Source of the DNA: Photobacterium galatheae
GTDB lineage: Bacteria > Pseudomonadota > Gammaproteobacteria > Enterobacterales > Vibrionaceae
Direction: 5' to 3'
NCBI RefSeq assembly: GCF_000695255.1
Contig: NZ_JMIB01000032.1
Coordinates: forward strand, 1 to 64,000
Length of the DNA: 64,000 bases
Shown piece by piece: positions 7,313-17,278 of the stretch (the stretch's first letter is position 1; each line of letters starts with the position of its first letter). Made by a program: the position numbers and the translations under genes. Below the pieces are notes generated by a model, which saw only the letters and a list, made by a program, of their open reading frames with translations, was not told the DNA's origin and searched no databases.

Positions 7313-10297
7313 ATGATGATCTCATTTTCAAAAATCAGACAAGCATTGATATTTATGTCTGTGATTGCTCTGACTGCCTGTAATGGCGGTGATGGGCAAT
7401 CGAAGAAGCAACCTTCAGTCACTGCATCAACTCAAGTTAATGGTCAGATTTTTAAAGGACCCGTTTCGTATGCAACGGTGAGTGCTTACGATGAAATTGG
7501 AAATTACCTGGGGGAAACCGTGACTGACGAGAAAGGTTTCTATCAGCTGTCTCTGGATTCGTCTTATCGGGGAGTGGTCCGGATTGACGCCAAAGGGGGC
7601 AATTATGTTGACGAAGCAACTGGCGTGTTGACCCCACTGACAGAAAGTTTGAGTGCACTTAGCGTGCTATCAGAAAATGAAACGGTCATGAATGTGACAC
7701 CGCTGACAGAGCTGGCTGTGCGTGCCACGAATACTGATCATTCACCAGGAAAGGTTGTATGGGCAAACCGCCATATCGCGGACTTAATGGCCTTGGATCT
7801 TGATATTGTTAGTGAGACTCCGGTTGATTTGCTGGATACGGCACATCGAGGAAAATCCGGTGCTAATGTGGATTACGCGTTAGTGATTGCCGGAATGACC
7901 CAAATGGCAGAGACGCAAGGGATCGACTTTGGCAAATTGGTAAATGCCTTCAGGCTGAATGGCAATGGTCAGGTAGAGGATGAGCAGCAATTAACACGAT
8001 TAAATACAGGAATTAACGCCTTTCTGGATTCAGTGCAGAACAAGGTTATTGTTGATCGGAAGCGGTATTACCGGAATAACCCACCGGTCTTAGAACGATT
8101 AGCGTGGCAAAATGTATTTGAAGGTTTTGAATTCAGATTTGCACCAAAGGTGAGTGATGACAGGGGGGGATTGACTTACCGATGGCAGCAGACTTTTGGG
8201 CCAGAAATTCAGTTTGAGGGGACAAATACAGCGGCAATTACGTTCCGTGCACCTGTAACTGAGGAAAAAGAGACGTTTGAGTTTCAGCTCACGGTCACAG
8301 ACTCTGGTGGTTTGAGTGTCAGTCAAAAGTATGTTGTCAATGTTATGCCGACTCCTGTGATCTCCGGGGTTGCTTTCAAAGGACCTATTCAGGGGGCAAT
8401 CGTTAAAATTACTCAGGTAGACGGTACATTGATTGGGGAAACCACGACAGCATCGGATGGCCGGTATCAAATCAAGAACACCCATGCTTATCAAGGTTTA
8501 GTCATTGCAGAAGTGACGGGTGGCACTTATGTCAGCGAAGCGACGGGACAGACTGTATCGTTAGAACAGACCCTGCGTGCGGTCACAAACATGAAAGCCA
8601 CAAATACGTCGTTGAATATCACCCCTTTTACTGAGCTCGCTTTTCGCCGGGCAAAACATTTAGGGGAAACCCTGGACGTTAGCAAGGTTGAACAAGCTGC
8701 AAGTGATGTGTCCCGGGCATTTGGCGTATTTGGTCTTGTCAACAATGAACCCCTGAATCTCATGGATCCGTCGAGCAAGATTAACAGTTTCAGCACTGAG
8801 TCTGATTATGCGCTATCTCTGGCTGCCGCTATGGTTGCAATGCATGAAGATTCACAAAGCTTAGCTGAATGGCTGGATCGTGTGTCTGAAGATTTATCTG
8901 ATAACGGAAAAATTGATGATATTGAGACACTGAATGCTTTGTATAGAGGGGTCTACAGCTTTATTAAATCACCTCAGAATAAAGCCAAAATTACAGAGCA
9001 TGACAGCATCGTATATCGGAGTTTCTATCGAAGTACACCACCTACAATAGTGTCAATTTCTCCGAGTGATGGTCATGAAAGGGCGCAAATCAATGTGTTT
9101 GTACAGGCTCAAGATACGGGGATTGGTGGCATCCGTTTTTATTCTTTAGAGCAGCAAAGTGGGCCGGCAGCCGATTTCATAGAGAATCAATTTGAAAGTC
9201 CTCTAAAAATAAGATTGCCCGAACTGAATGGAGAGCAAGCAGAAACTCTGACCTTTAAACTCACGGTCAGAGACTGGGATGAACTGACCGCTTCCGCCAC
9301 ATTCTCGATTCAAGTACAGCCTTACCCAGACATTGTTCTGGATAAAATTATCGATCCGCAACTGCGTCAATGCATTGAATCTCACTCTCCGAAAATTCAT
9401 GATATCGGGGGCTTAAGGAGCCTTCAATGTGGCCTTGATTACGTGGGGATCAGTCAGTTGGACGGCATGGAGCAATTTGTCTATCTGACAAACTTTGAGG
9501 TGCTGGCGAAAAACCAGATCAGGGATCTCACACCTTTGGCAGACCTGCCAAACCTGAGCAGCCTTGCAGTTGAGCAAACGGTGATGACGGATCTGACGGC
9601 ATTGACAGTGCTCAAAAAGTTGAAGTACTTAAGCCTCACGGATAGTTCGCTATTGACTGACTTTAGCGCACTACCTCAATTGACTGGATTGCAGGACGGG
9701 AATTTTTATGGGACAGGTTTGAGTGATGGTCAGATCTTCCAGCAGTTACCGACACTGAAGGCGATCAACATCGGGAAAACGCAGGTTCATGATTTTAGTT
9801 TCTTAAAGGATAATAGCCGAATGAGTTCACTCGGGGTCTCTGACTTGGAACTTACGCATCTCGACCCGCTTGAGCTGGAACATCAACCCAATTTGTATGA
9901 ACTGGATCTTTCGGGCAACCCGTTAACTGATATCACGCAACTGGCAGCGTTAACGAAATTGAGACGGTTGAATTTGTCAGGAGCGAAAGTTTCTGACTTG
10001 TCGCCTTTGGCCACTTTGACGCGTTTAATGAGAGTTGATGTTTCTGATACTGAGGTGACCGATCTGTCGGTGTTCAGGGAATTTAAAAGTGTCCGTGAGA
10101 TTTATTTACAAGGGTTTAAGGGCAACGACCTCAGTCCGCTGATTGACCTGAAGAAAGCACAACCCCCCAGGTATTTGAGAAGGGTTGATCTCACGGGAGC
10201 AGTTCATGTGCCTTGTTCACAAATATCTACGCTGAGAAATCTGGGCGTTAGCACTGCAGTTGTTCCTGAGCCTGGCGTCACCTGTACTGCTGATTAG
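7313..10297 (+). CDS. leucine-rich-repeat lipoprotein, copy 1
   Basis: Predicted secreted lipoprotein of about 994 residues. From the ATG pair at 7313/7316 it opens with a lipoprotein signal peptide and the lipobox LTAC (Cys23). A longer frame from 7241 would bury this signal peptide. GGAA just upstream is conserved in the paralogue and suits the second ATG best. Two related carboxypeptidase-regulatory-like modules follow (QIFKGPVSYATVSAYDE and VAFKGPIQGAIVKITQ, each ending in an SEATG/DEATG turn). Each is followed by an alpha-helical segment and an Ig/PKD-like domain. From about residue 685 to 960 there is an internalin-like leucine-rich-repeat domain (for example LTPLADLPNLSSLAV, DLSPLATLTRLMRVDVS). 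Surface adhesion or recognition is an inference. It is a tandem paralogue of the gene at 10784-13780. Confidence 0.85.
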   Translation: MMISFSKIRQALIFMSVIALTACNGGDGQSKKQPSVTASTQVNGQIFKGPVSYATVSAYDEIGNYLGETVTDEKGFYQLSLDSSYRGVVRIDAKGGNYVDEATGVLTPLTESLSALSVLSENETVMNVTPLTELAVRATNTDHSPGKVVWANRHIADLMALDLDIVSETPVDLLDTAHRGKSGANVDYALVIAGMTQMAETQGIDFGKLVNAFRLNGNGQVEDEQQLTRLNTGINAFLDSVQNKVIVDRKRYYRNNPPVLERLAWQNVFEGFEFRFAPKVSDDRGGLTYRWQQTFGPEIQFEGTNTAAITFRAPVTEEKETFEFQLTVTDSGGLSVSQKYVVNVMPTPVISGVAFKGPIQGAIVKITQVDGTLIGETTTASDGRYQIKNTHAYQGLVIAEVTGGTYVSEATGQTVSLEQTLRAVTNMKATNTSLNITPFTELAFRRAKHLGETLDVSKVEQAASDVSRAFGVFGLVNNEPLNLMDPSSKINSFSTESDYALSLAAAMVAMHEDSQSLAEWLDRVSEDLSDNGKIDDIETLNALYRGVYSFIKSPQNKAKITEHDSIVYRSFYRSTPPTIVSISPSDGHERAQINVFVQAQDTGIGGIRFYSLEQQSGPAADFIENQFESPLKIRLPELNGEQAETLTFKLTVRDWDELTASATFSIQVQPYPDIVLDKIIDPQLRQCIESHSPKIHDIGGLRSLQCGLDYVGISQLDGMEQFVYLTNFEVLAKNQIRDLTPLADLPNLSSLAVEQTVMTDLTALTVLKKLKYLSLTDSSLLTDFSALPQLTGLQDGNFYGTGLSDGQIFQQLPTLKAINIGKTQVHDFSFLKDNSRMSSLGVSDLELTHLDPLELEHQPNLYELDLSGNPLTDITQLAALTKLRRLNLSGAKVSDLSPLATLTRLMRVDVSDTEVTDLSVFREFKSVREIYLQGFKGNDLSPLIDLKKAQPPRYLRRVDLTGAVHVPCSQISTLRNLGVSTAVVPEPGVTCTAD

Positions 10298-10327
10298 GTG
10301 TTGTCATGTTTTCAGCGACATAACAAT

Positions 10328-10355
10328 AAAAAAGAGGCCATCCGGCCTCTTTTTT
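10328..10355 (+). terminator. rho-independent terminator after LRR lipoprotein 1
   Basis: GAGGCC (10334-10339), loop ATCC, GGCCTC (10344-10349), flanked by A-run and T-run, so it can act on both strands. The same hairpin occurs after the second lipoprotein at 13844-13871, where it also serves valS. It is part of the duplicated segment. Confidence 0.9.
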
Positions 10356-10377
10356 ATGTCTGATGCCAACTGAAACG

Positions 10378-10490
10378 CTTACAGCGCCGCGATGGTTGCT
10401 TTTGGTTCTTCCTGTTTGATCCCAGTCTCTTAGTGACCTTTCAGCATCTCGTGCTCTTTGATAACGACAGCTTCCGGGGCTGTTGCGATT
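10378..10490 (-). pseudogene. decayed fragment of the valS 3' end
   Basis: About 113 bp closely matches the last codons of the intact valS on the minus strand (about 13898-14010). Shared blocks include CTTACAGCGCCGCGATGGT at the start, CTCTTT in the middle and CTTCCGGGGCT near the end, with scattered substitutions and small indels between. The surroundings match too: the same terminator precedes both copies. It is best read as the valS tail carried along when the lipoprotein gene was duplicated in tandem, then left to decay. It encodes no functional protein. Confidence 0.85.
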
Positions 10491-10783
10491 TGGAAAGGCC
10501 CGCAGCCTCCTTTCTTCAGTCACGGAAATCCATACACAGCGCGATTCTTCATGGACACCATGTGATCAATCTTTATCTAAGCGGCAGATCATCAAACGAA
10601 AGGCGAAATTTTTCAAATATTCTGCTGTATTGCTGAATCACTTATGAGTCTGGTTGTATATTTTTGGTATTTCATTATCTTATGTGCTTGCGCGCATAGC
10701 CTGCGGAAAGACAGTATAAATTTGCTTGAGCCATCTTCTGTGACTGTGCGTTTCTATTTTTTGATGTCAGCTCATGGAAGATA
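10491..10783. other. intergenic region upstream of LRR lipoprotein 2
   Basis: About 290 bp between the valS remnant and the second lipoprotein gene. The last 25 bp resemble the region just upstream of copy 1 (CAGC..ATGGAA..AT..TGATGATCTCAT). The rest is AT-rich, unlike the upstream region of copy 1, and presumably holds the promoter of copy 2. No gene is seen. Confidence 0.4.
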
Positions 10784-13780
10784 GTGATGATCTCATTTTT
10801 AAAAATCAGACAAGCATTGATATTGATGTCTGTGATTGCTCTGACTGCCTGTAATGGCGGTGACGGGCAATCGAAGAAGCAGCCTGCAGTCACCGCATCG
10901 ACTCAGATTCAGGGGCAGATTTTTAAAGGGCCAGTCGCATATGCGACGGTGCAAGCTTTTGATGGGGCTGGAAATTATCTGGGGCAAACCGTGACTGACG
11001 AGAAAGGTTTCTATCAGCTGTCTCTGGATTCGTCTTATCAGGGGGTGATCCGGATTGCCGCTGCCGGGGGCAATTACATTGACGAAGCAACGGGTGAGTT
11101 CACGCCACTCACTGAAATATTGAACGCAGTGACAGTGCTGTCAGAACCTGAAGCGGTCATGAATGTGACGTTGTTGACTGAGTTGGCTGCACGTGAGGTC
11201 AGCCTGGGGATGTCGGCTGAGAAGGTTGTATGGGCAAACCGCCATATCGCTGAATCAATGGCACTGGATCTTGATATTGTCGGTGAGGCGCCAGTTGATT
11301 TGCTGGATGCCACACATCTGGGAAAATCCGGTGCCAATGTGGATTATGGTCTGGTGATTGCCGGAATGACGAAGATCGCACAGGCTGAAGGTATCGGCCT
11401 TGGGAAACTGGTCAACAATTTTCGTCTGGACTTTGCAGACAATGGCAAACTGGATGACCCCCAATTGCTGAATCGTCTGAATGTCGGCATTAATGATTTC
11501 CTCGATTCTCCATTGAACCGGGTTGGACTGGACCGTGGAAAAACATCGAAAGATAAGGTGTTTTACCGAAATACACCCCCAGTCATAGAACGACTGGCAC
11601 GGTCAAGTCTGAGAGAAGGTCAGGAACACCAAATCGCGCCTGAAATTACCGATAATAAAGGATCATTGCGTTATCAGTGGCAGCAGATAAAAGGACCTGA
11701 GGTACAAATTCAAGGGGCAGAAACAGCAGCGATATCGTTTAAAACACCTGCACCTGTGACAACGACAGTTCTCATGTTCAAATTAACGGCCACAGATGCG
11801 GAAGGTTTGGCAGCTGAGCAGTATTATATTTTTGATTTGATTCCGGCCCCGGTGATTTCAGGCGTGGCTTTTAAAGGCCCGTTAGCGGGTGCAACCGTGA
11901 AAGTTCAACAGCTTGATGGGACGGTGATCGGAGAAGCGATCACGGCATCTGACGGTAGCTATCGCATCAAGAATCATGATTTTTATGAAGGCGTTGTGAT
12001 CGCCGAAGTGACGGGCGGCACTTATGTGAGTGAAGCAACGGGTCAGACGGTCACCTTAGTGCAGCCCTTACAGGCCGCGACCTATACGGCGGCTAAAAAT
12101 ACGAAACTGAATATCACGCCGTTGACTGAATTAGCCGTTCGCCGGGCAAAAATGCTCGGTACCATGCTGACAAAAGATAACGTCATGCAGGCGAATCAGG
12201 ATATTGCGCATGTGTTTGGTCTGCGTGGCAATCTTGTTGTTTACGCCCCAACGAATTTACTGGACGCGTCTGGCATCTTGCGGAGAGGTGATACCACTGA
12301 GCATGCGTTGGCGATTGCAGCCATGATGGTTGCGATCAACACTCATTCGCAGAGCTTAACCGACTGGCTGGAACAGGCGTCCAGAGACTTATCGGACAAC
12401 GGAAGGTTTAACGATGCTGATTTGCTGAAAGCACTGCACCAAGGGCTGATCGATTTTATCCGATCATCGCTGAATGTACTTGGCGTTACGCCCGAAGATA
12501 CAAGTTTGGATGAACAACTCAGTGGAAGAATTCCGCCTGAAATTGTTTCGGTGACGGGAAAGGATGACCTTGAGCGGCAAATGGCCTCGGCGATCGTCAA
12601 TGTAAAAGACACGGCGGGTGTGAGCTACTCTTGGTCTCAGGTCGATGGCCCATATGTGAGGCTATATAATCGGTTGAGTCCTCAAGTATCATTTCGTCTG
12701 CCGGACATTGCGGATAATTTACCTCAAAGTATCACATTGGCGGTCACGGTAAGTCGAAACGACCTGCACAGTTCAGCGAGAATCACGCTACAGGCTCAGC
12801 CTTATCCTGCTGTTGAGTTCGATAAAATTACCGATTCACAACTGCGTCGCTGTGTCGAGGAACGCTCTCCGAAAGTTCAGGATACCGGGGATTTATACCG
12901 GCTTGAATGTGGTCCTGATTACGCGGGGATCAGTCAGTTCGATGGCTTGGCACAATTTGTCAACCTGGGACACATCGGGGTGCTGGCGCACAACCAGATC
13001 ACCGATGTGTCACCCTTGGTGCCATTGGACACACTGAAAAGTCTTGCGCTTCAGCAAACAGTACTCACCGATTTGACGGTACTGAAAGATCTGGCCAACC
13101 TGACGGAGCTGGCTTTAACACATAGTCCATGGCTGACCGATTTTAGTGCACTGCCTCAGTTGACTCAGCTGATTGGCATTAACTTGTATGATACCGGCCT
13201 GAGTGATGGCCATATTTTTCTGCAAATGAATGCGTTGCAGAAAATTGCAATGGGTAAAACCCAGGTCACCGACTTCAGCTTCATCCAGGAAAAGCCCAAC
13301 CTGATTTCCTTGGGACTCGCTGATTCAGGATTGACTCAGCTTGAGCCGATAGGACTGGCACATCAAGCCGGATTGAAGTCACTGGATATTTCGGGGAATC
13401 CACTGACAGATATTTCGATCCTGTCGGGATTGACGAAGCTGCAATGGGTCGATTTATCAGACACAAATGTCTCAGTGTTACCGACTCTGACCGGGCTGGA
13501 GGCATTAAGAATTGTGCACATGAATCATACCAATGTCACCGATCTCTCTGTCTTCAGAGCGTTACCGAAAGTGGTGAAGATTTCTTTACAGGGCTTCAAG
13601 GGCAAAGATATCAGCCCGTTGATTGATCTGAAGAAAGAGGAACCATTCAGTTCTCTGTCACAGGTTGATTTAACGGGCGCGGTTCAGGTGCCTTGCTCGC
13701 AAATGACGGCCTTAGAGCAACAGAGTGTTAAGATTTTTGTAGATGTGAAGCCAGGCGAAACCTGCACGGCGAACGAATGA
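10784..13780 (+). CDS. leucine-rich-repeat lipoprotein, copy 2
   Basis: Paralogue of the preceding lipoprotein (998 residues) with the same layout. It has a signal peptide with lipobox LTAC (Cys23) and two carboxypeptidase-regulatory-like modules (QIFKGPVAYATVQAFD, VAFKGPLAGATVKVQQ). Each is followed by a helical part and an Ig/PKD-like domain, then an internalin-type LRR domain in the last third (for example VSPLVPLDTLKSLAL, DISILSGLTKLQWVDLS). The first codon is GTG at 10784, but the ATG at 10787 has the better spacing (6 nt) from GGAAG. The two proteins are near-identical at the N-terminus and diverge more in the Ig-like and LRR parts, which suggests diversification of ligand binding. Function is inferred to be surface interaction. 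Confidence 0.85.
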   Translation: MMISFLKIRQALILMSVIALTACNGGDGQSKKQPAVTASTQIQGQIFKGPVAYATVQAFDGAGNYLGQTVTDEKGFYQLSLDSSYQGVIRIAAAGGNYIDEATGEFTPLTEILNAVTVLSEPEAVMNVTLLTELAAREVSLGMSAEKVVWANRHIAESMALDLDIVGEAPVDLLDATHLGKSGANVDYGLVIAGMTKIAQAEGIGLGKLVNNFRLDFADNGKLDDPQLLNRLNVGINDFLDSPLNRVGLDRGKTSKDKVFYRNTPPVIERLARSSLREGQEHQIAPEITDNKGSLRYQWQQIKGPEVQIQGAETAAISFKTPAPVTTTVLMFKLTATDAEGLAAEQYYIFDLIPAPVISGVAFKGPLAGATVKVQQLDGTVIGEAITASDGSYRIKNHDFYEGVVIAEVTGGTYVSEATGQTVTLVQPLQAATYTAAKNTKLNITPLTELAVRRAKMLGTMLTKDNVMQANQDIAHVFGLRGNLVVYAPTNLLDASGILRRGDTTEHALAIAAMMVAINTHSQSLTDWLEQASRDLSDNGRFNDADLLKALHQGLIDFIRSSLNVLGVTPEDTSLDEQLSGRIPPEIVSVTGKDDLERQMASAIVNVKDTAGVSYSWSQVDGPYVRLYNRLSPQVSFRLPDIADNLPQSITLAVTVSRNDLHSSARITLQAQPYPAVEFDKITDSQLRRCVEERSPKVQDTGDLYRLECGPDYAGISQFDGLAQFVNLGHIGVLAHNQITDVSPLVPLDTLKSLALQQTVLTDLTVLKDLANLTELALTHSPWLTDFSALPQLTQLIGINLYDTGLSDGHIFLQMNALQKIAMGKTQVTDFSFIQEKPNLISLGLADSGLTQLEPIGLAHQAGLKSLDISGNPLTDISILSGLTKLQWVDLSDTNVSVLPTLTGLEALRIVHMNHTNVTDLSVFRALPKVVKISLQGFKGKDISPLIDLKKEEPFSSLSQVDLTGAVQVPCSQMTALEQQSVKIFVDVKPGETCTANE

Positions 13781-13843
13781 TGAGTCGAATTTCAATGCAG
13801 GCCGCTGGTATGAATGCCAGAAAGCACGGATAAAAAAGCAGAT

Positions 13844-13871
13844 AAAAAAAGAGGCCATCCGGCCTCTTTTT
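13844..13871. terminator. bidirectional terminator between LRR lipoprotein 2 and valS
   Basis: GAGGCC (13851-13856), loop ATCC, GGCCTC (13861-13866), with an A-run before and a T-run after. It sits between convergent genes and serves both. It has the same stem and loop as the terminator at 10328-10355. Confidence 0.9.
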
Positions 13872-13900
13872 CTTCATGTCTTGATTTTGACTGAAACCGC

Positions 13901-16762
13901 TTACAGCGCCGCGATGGTCGCTTTCTGCTCTTCCAGCTTGATCAGGGTTTCTTTGTAGCCATCCAGCTTCTCACGCTCTTTGGCGACCACGGCTTCCGGG
14001 GCTTTCGCCACAAAACCTTCGTTGCCCAGTTTGCCTTCGATGCGCTTGATTTCGCCCTGAGTCTTCGCCATCTCTTTATCCAGACGTGCCAGCTCGGCGT
14101 CTTTGTCGATCAGGCCAGCCATTGGGATCATCAGCGTCGACTTGCTCACCAGTGCGGTCGCACAGGCTGGTGTTTCTTCACCGGCTGCCAGAACGCGCAG
14201 GCTGTCCAGTTTCGCCAGTGCAACCAGCACGGCCTGATTGGCTTGCAGACGGGCAGCGTCTTTGTCATCAGCGGCTTTGAGCATCACATCCAGGCCTTTG
14301 CTTGGGGCAATGTCGTATTCAGCACGCAGGTTACGAATGCTGGTGATGAAAGTTTTCACCCATTCAATGTCTGCCAGTGCGTCCGCATTGAAGTTTGCTT
14401 CATCATACTGCGGCAGCGCCTGCGTCATGATGGTATCGCCTTCCACACCGTCAACCAGTGGCTTCACGCTCTGCCAGATGGTTTCCGTGATGTACGGGAT
14501 CACCGGGTGGGCCAGACGCAGAGTCTTCTCCAGTACCGTAATCAGGGTACGGCGGGTCGCACGTTGCTGTGCTTCAGAACCTTTCCACAGAACAGGCTTT
14601 GTCAGCTCCAGATACCAGTCACAGAACTGGTTCCAGATGAACTCATAAATGGTGTTGGCAGCCATATCCAGACGGAAGTTTTCAATGTGCGCATTGAATT
14701 CTTTCGCGGCCAGCTCGAACTGAGATTCGATCCACTTGTCTGCCAGTGAATATTCCAGCTCGGCACCTTCGGCAAAACCGCAATCCTGATCTTCGGTGTT
14801 CATCAGCACGTAACGGCTGGCGTTCCACAGTTTGTTACAGAAGTTACGGTAACCTTCCAGACGCTTCATGTCCCAGTTGATGTCACGGCCGGTGGAAGCC
14901 ATGGCAGCCAGGGTGAAACGCAGAGCGTCTGTACCATAAGGTTCAATGCCGTTTTCGAAGGTCTTACGGGTGTTTTTCTCGATCTTCGCGGCCAGTTGCG
15001 GCTGCATCATGTTTCCGGTTCGTTTCTGAACCAGAGACTCCAGATCGATACCGTCGATCATGTCGATCGGGTCCAGCACGTTCCCTTTTGACTTCGACAT
15101 CTTGTCGCCGTTTTCGTCACGGATAAGACCGGTGACATAAACGGTTTTGAATGGAACCTGTGCTTTGCCGTTTTCATCTTTGCAGAAGTGCATGGTCATC
15201 ATGATCATGCGGGCAACCCAGAAGAAGATGATATCGAAGCCGGTCACCAGCACATCTGACGGATGGAAGACTTTCAGATCATCGGTTTGCTCAGGCCAGC
15301 CCTGAGTCCCGAATGTCCACAGAGCAGACGAGAACCAGGTATCCAGCACGTCGTTGTCCTGTTTCAGGACGATTACTGGTGCCAGACCGTATTTTTCACG
15401 AACTTCTTCTTCCGTGCGGCCAACATAGACGTTGCCGTCGTTGTCGTACCATGCCGGAATGCGGTGACCCCACCACAGCTGACGGGAAATACACCAGTCC
15501 TGCACATCACGCATCCAGGAGAAGTACATGTTCTCGTACTGTTTTGGCACGAACTTGATGTCGCCATCTTCAACGGCCTTCACGGCAGGCTCAGCCAGCG
15601 GCGCTGTGCGCACGTACCACTGGTCGGTCAGCATTGGCTCAATCACCACGCCGCCACGGTCGCCGTAAGGCACAGTCAGGTCGTGATCTTTGATTTCGTC
15701 CAGCAGGCCCAGTGAATCAAATTCAGCCACGATAGTTTTCCGCGCGGCAAAACGCTCCATGCCCTGATAAGCTGCTGGAAGATCGGTGCTGTAAACGTCT
15801 GTTGGCTCGCCGTTGCTGTTGAACACCTCAGCTTCGTTGCGGATGTTGGCATCGAAAGTCAGGATGTTGATCATCGGCAGGCTGTGACGTTTGCCGACTT
15901 CATAGTCGTTGAAGTCGTGCGCTGGAGTGATTTTCACACAGCCGGTGCCTTTTTCCATGTCCGCGTGCTCGTCGCCCACGATTGGAATGCGGCGGTTCAC
16001 GATTGGCAGCAGGATGTGTTGGCCAATCAGATCTTTATAGCGCGGGTCTTCCGGGTTCACGGCCACACCGGTATCACCCAGCATGGTTTCCGGACGCGTG
16101 GTCGCAACCACGATGTAGTCTTTGCCGTCTGCGGTTTTCGCACCGTCAGCCAGCGGATAACGGAAGTGCCACATGTGGCCCTTCTTGTCTTTGTTCTCAA
16201 CTTCCAGATCAGAAATTGCGGTGTGCAGTTTCGGATCCCAGTTCACCAGACGCTTGCCGCGGTAGATCAGATCATCTTCATACAGACGAACAAAGACTTC
16301 GCGGACGGCATTGGACAGACCGTCATCCATGGTGAATCGTTCACGATCCCAATCGACGGATGCGCCCAGACGGCGCAGCTGCTTGGTGATCGTGCCGCCG
16401 GATTCGCCTTTCCATTCCCAGATCTTGTCGATGAAGGCTTCACGACCGTAATCGTGCTTTGTTTTGCCTTCTTCTGCTGCGATCTTGCGCTCCACAACCA
16501 TTTGGGTGGCAATACCTGCGTGGTCAGTACCGACCTGCCACAGGGTATTTTTGCCTTTCATACGCTCACAGCGGATCAGGGTATCCATGATGGAATCCTG
16601 GAATGCGTGGCCCATGTGCAGGCTGCCCGTGACGTTTGGCGGTGGGATCATGATGCTGTAGGCATCTTTCGTCGTGTCACCGTGAGGCTTGAAGTAACCG
16701 GCCTCTTCCCAGCGCTGATACAGCGCCTGTTCAATCGATTGTGGGTTATATGTCTTTTCCAT
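13901..16762 (-). CDS. valS: valine--tRNA ligase
   Basis: Class I aminoacyl-tRNA synthetase that charges tRNA-Val in the cytoplasm; 953 residues, the normal bacterial length. Signature motifs are intact: [12 protein letters not shown] at residues 41-52 (HIGH box H49-M-G-H52) and KMSKS at 554-558. The C-terminal coiled-coil arm ([18 protein letters not shown] onward) is present and ends QKATIAAL. The last codons are duplicated as a decayed fragment at 10378-10490. holC and pepA lie upstream on the same strand, the common gamma-proteobacterial order pepA-holC-valS. Confidence 0.98.
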   Translation of the reverse strand: MEKTYNPQSIEQALYQRWEEAGYFKPHGDTTKDAYSIMIPPPNVTGSLHMGHAFQDSIMDTLIRCERMKGKNTLWQVGTDHAGIATQMVVERKIAAEEGKTKHDYGREAFIDKIWEWKGESGGTITKQLRRLGASVDWDRERFTMDDGLSNAVREVFVRLYEDDLIYRGKRLVNWDPKLHTAISDLEVENKDKKGHMWHFRYPLADGAKTADGKDYIVVATTRPETMLGDTGVAVNPEDPRYKDLIGQHILLPIVNRRIPIVGDEHADMEKGTGCVKITPAHDFNDYEVGKRHSLPMINILTFDANIRNEAEVFNSNGEPTDVYSTDLPAAYQGMERFAARKTIVAEFDSLGLLDEIKDHDLTVPYGDRGGVVIEPMLTDQWYVRTAPLAEPAVKAVEDGDIKFVPKQYENMYFSWMRDVQDWCISRQLWWGHRIPAWYDNDGNVYVGRTEEEVREKYGLAPVIVLKQDNDVLDTWFSSALWTFGTQGWPEQTDDLKVFHPSDVLVTGFDIIFFWVARMIMMTMHFCKDENGKAQVPFKTVYVTGLIRDENGDKMSKSKGNVLDPIDMIDGIDLESLVQKRTGNMMQPQLAAKIEKNTRKTFENGIEPYGTDALRFTLAAMASTGRDINWDMKRLEGYRNFCNKLWNASRYVLMNTEDQDCGFAEGAELEYSLADKWIESQFELAAKEFNAHIENFRLDMAANTIYEFIWNQFCDWYLELTKPVLWKGSEAQQRATRRTLITVLEKTLRLAHPVIPYITETIWQSVKPLVDGVEGDTIMTQALPQYDEANFNADALADIEWVKTFITSIRNLRAEYDIAPSKGLDVMLKAADDKDAARLQANQAVLVALAKLDSLRVLAAGEETPACATALVSKSTLMIPMAGLIDKDAELARLDKEMAKTQGEIKRIEGKLGNEGFVAKAPEAVVAKEREKLDGYKETLIKLEEQKATIAAL

Positions 16763-16788
16763 AGCGCTCTTGATGGATCTAGGTGGAA

Positions 16789-17229
16789 TTAGGGCGACTC
16801 AGGCGCAGCCGTTGTCTGCAATTGAATGCCTGCCATGCGGTACACTTTATAGCGTTCGCGGGCCTGCTGCTTGAGTTTTTCATCGCAAGGGACGAAGTCT
16901 ACCACTTGTGCAAAGGTCACGGCAAAATTTGGTGCATCCTGAGCGAGATTGATCAGGATGGCACGCCGGCCACTGTGTCGCATGCCGGGCCAGCCGATTT
17001 CGACTGGCGACCCCTGACGCGGGCCTTCCCCTATCAGGTTATGAGGTACAAAATTGTCGGGGTCCTGTTGCCAGAGGTACTCGTCGAGCCATTCTGCCTG
17101 CTGGCGGCTTTCTGCCAGTAAGTAGACGGATTGTCCTTGCTGATAGCGCCATGCTGCCTGCTGACAGGCCAGTTTCAGCCGTGCCTCGGGGGCGGCGTCA
17201 TCAATGATATAAAAGGTAGCATGGCTCAT
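16789..17229 (-). CDS. holC: DNA polymerase III chi subunit
   Basis: Chi subunit (146 residues) of the clamp-loader complex, which links the replicase to SSB. It begins [11 protein letters not shown] and has the family's core pattern of a helix with [21 protein letters not shown] followed by a [17 protein letters not shown] segment. It lies between pepA and valS on the same strand, 26 bp from valS, and is probably co-transcribed with valS. A terminator at 17243-17265 separates it from pepA. Confidence 0.93.
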   Translation of the reverse strand: MSHATFYIIDDAAPEARLKLACQQAAWRYQQGQSVYLLAESRQQAEWLDEYLWQQDPDNFVPHNLIGEGPRQGSPVEIGWPGMRHSGRRAILINLAQDAPNFAVTFAQVVDFVPCDEKLKQQARERYKVYRMAGIQLQTTAAPESP

Positions 17230-17242
17230 AAATGTCTATCCG

Positions 17243-17265
17243 AAAAAAGGGGCCGGCTGGCCCCT
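17243..17265 (-). terminator. terminator after pepA
   Basis: AGGGGCC (17248-17254), loop GGCT, GGCCCCT (17259-17265). On the minus strand the stem is followed by a run of six U (A-run 17243-17248 on the plus strand). It lies directly after the pepA stop, inside the pepA-holC gap, so it may only partly limit read-through into holC. Confidence 0.8.
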
Positions 17266-17278
17266 CTGTCGATGATGA

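Noticed and set aside
7189-7383. Short plus-strand frame upstream of LRR lipoprotein 1
   Set aside because: It overlaps the lipoprotein signal region in another frame and has no family features.
15884-16792. Long plus-strand frame opposite valS (302 codons)
   Set aside because: It is a shadow of the highly conserved valS reading frame on the other strand.
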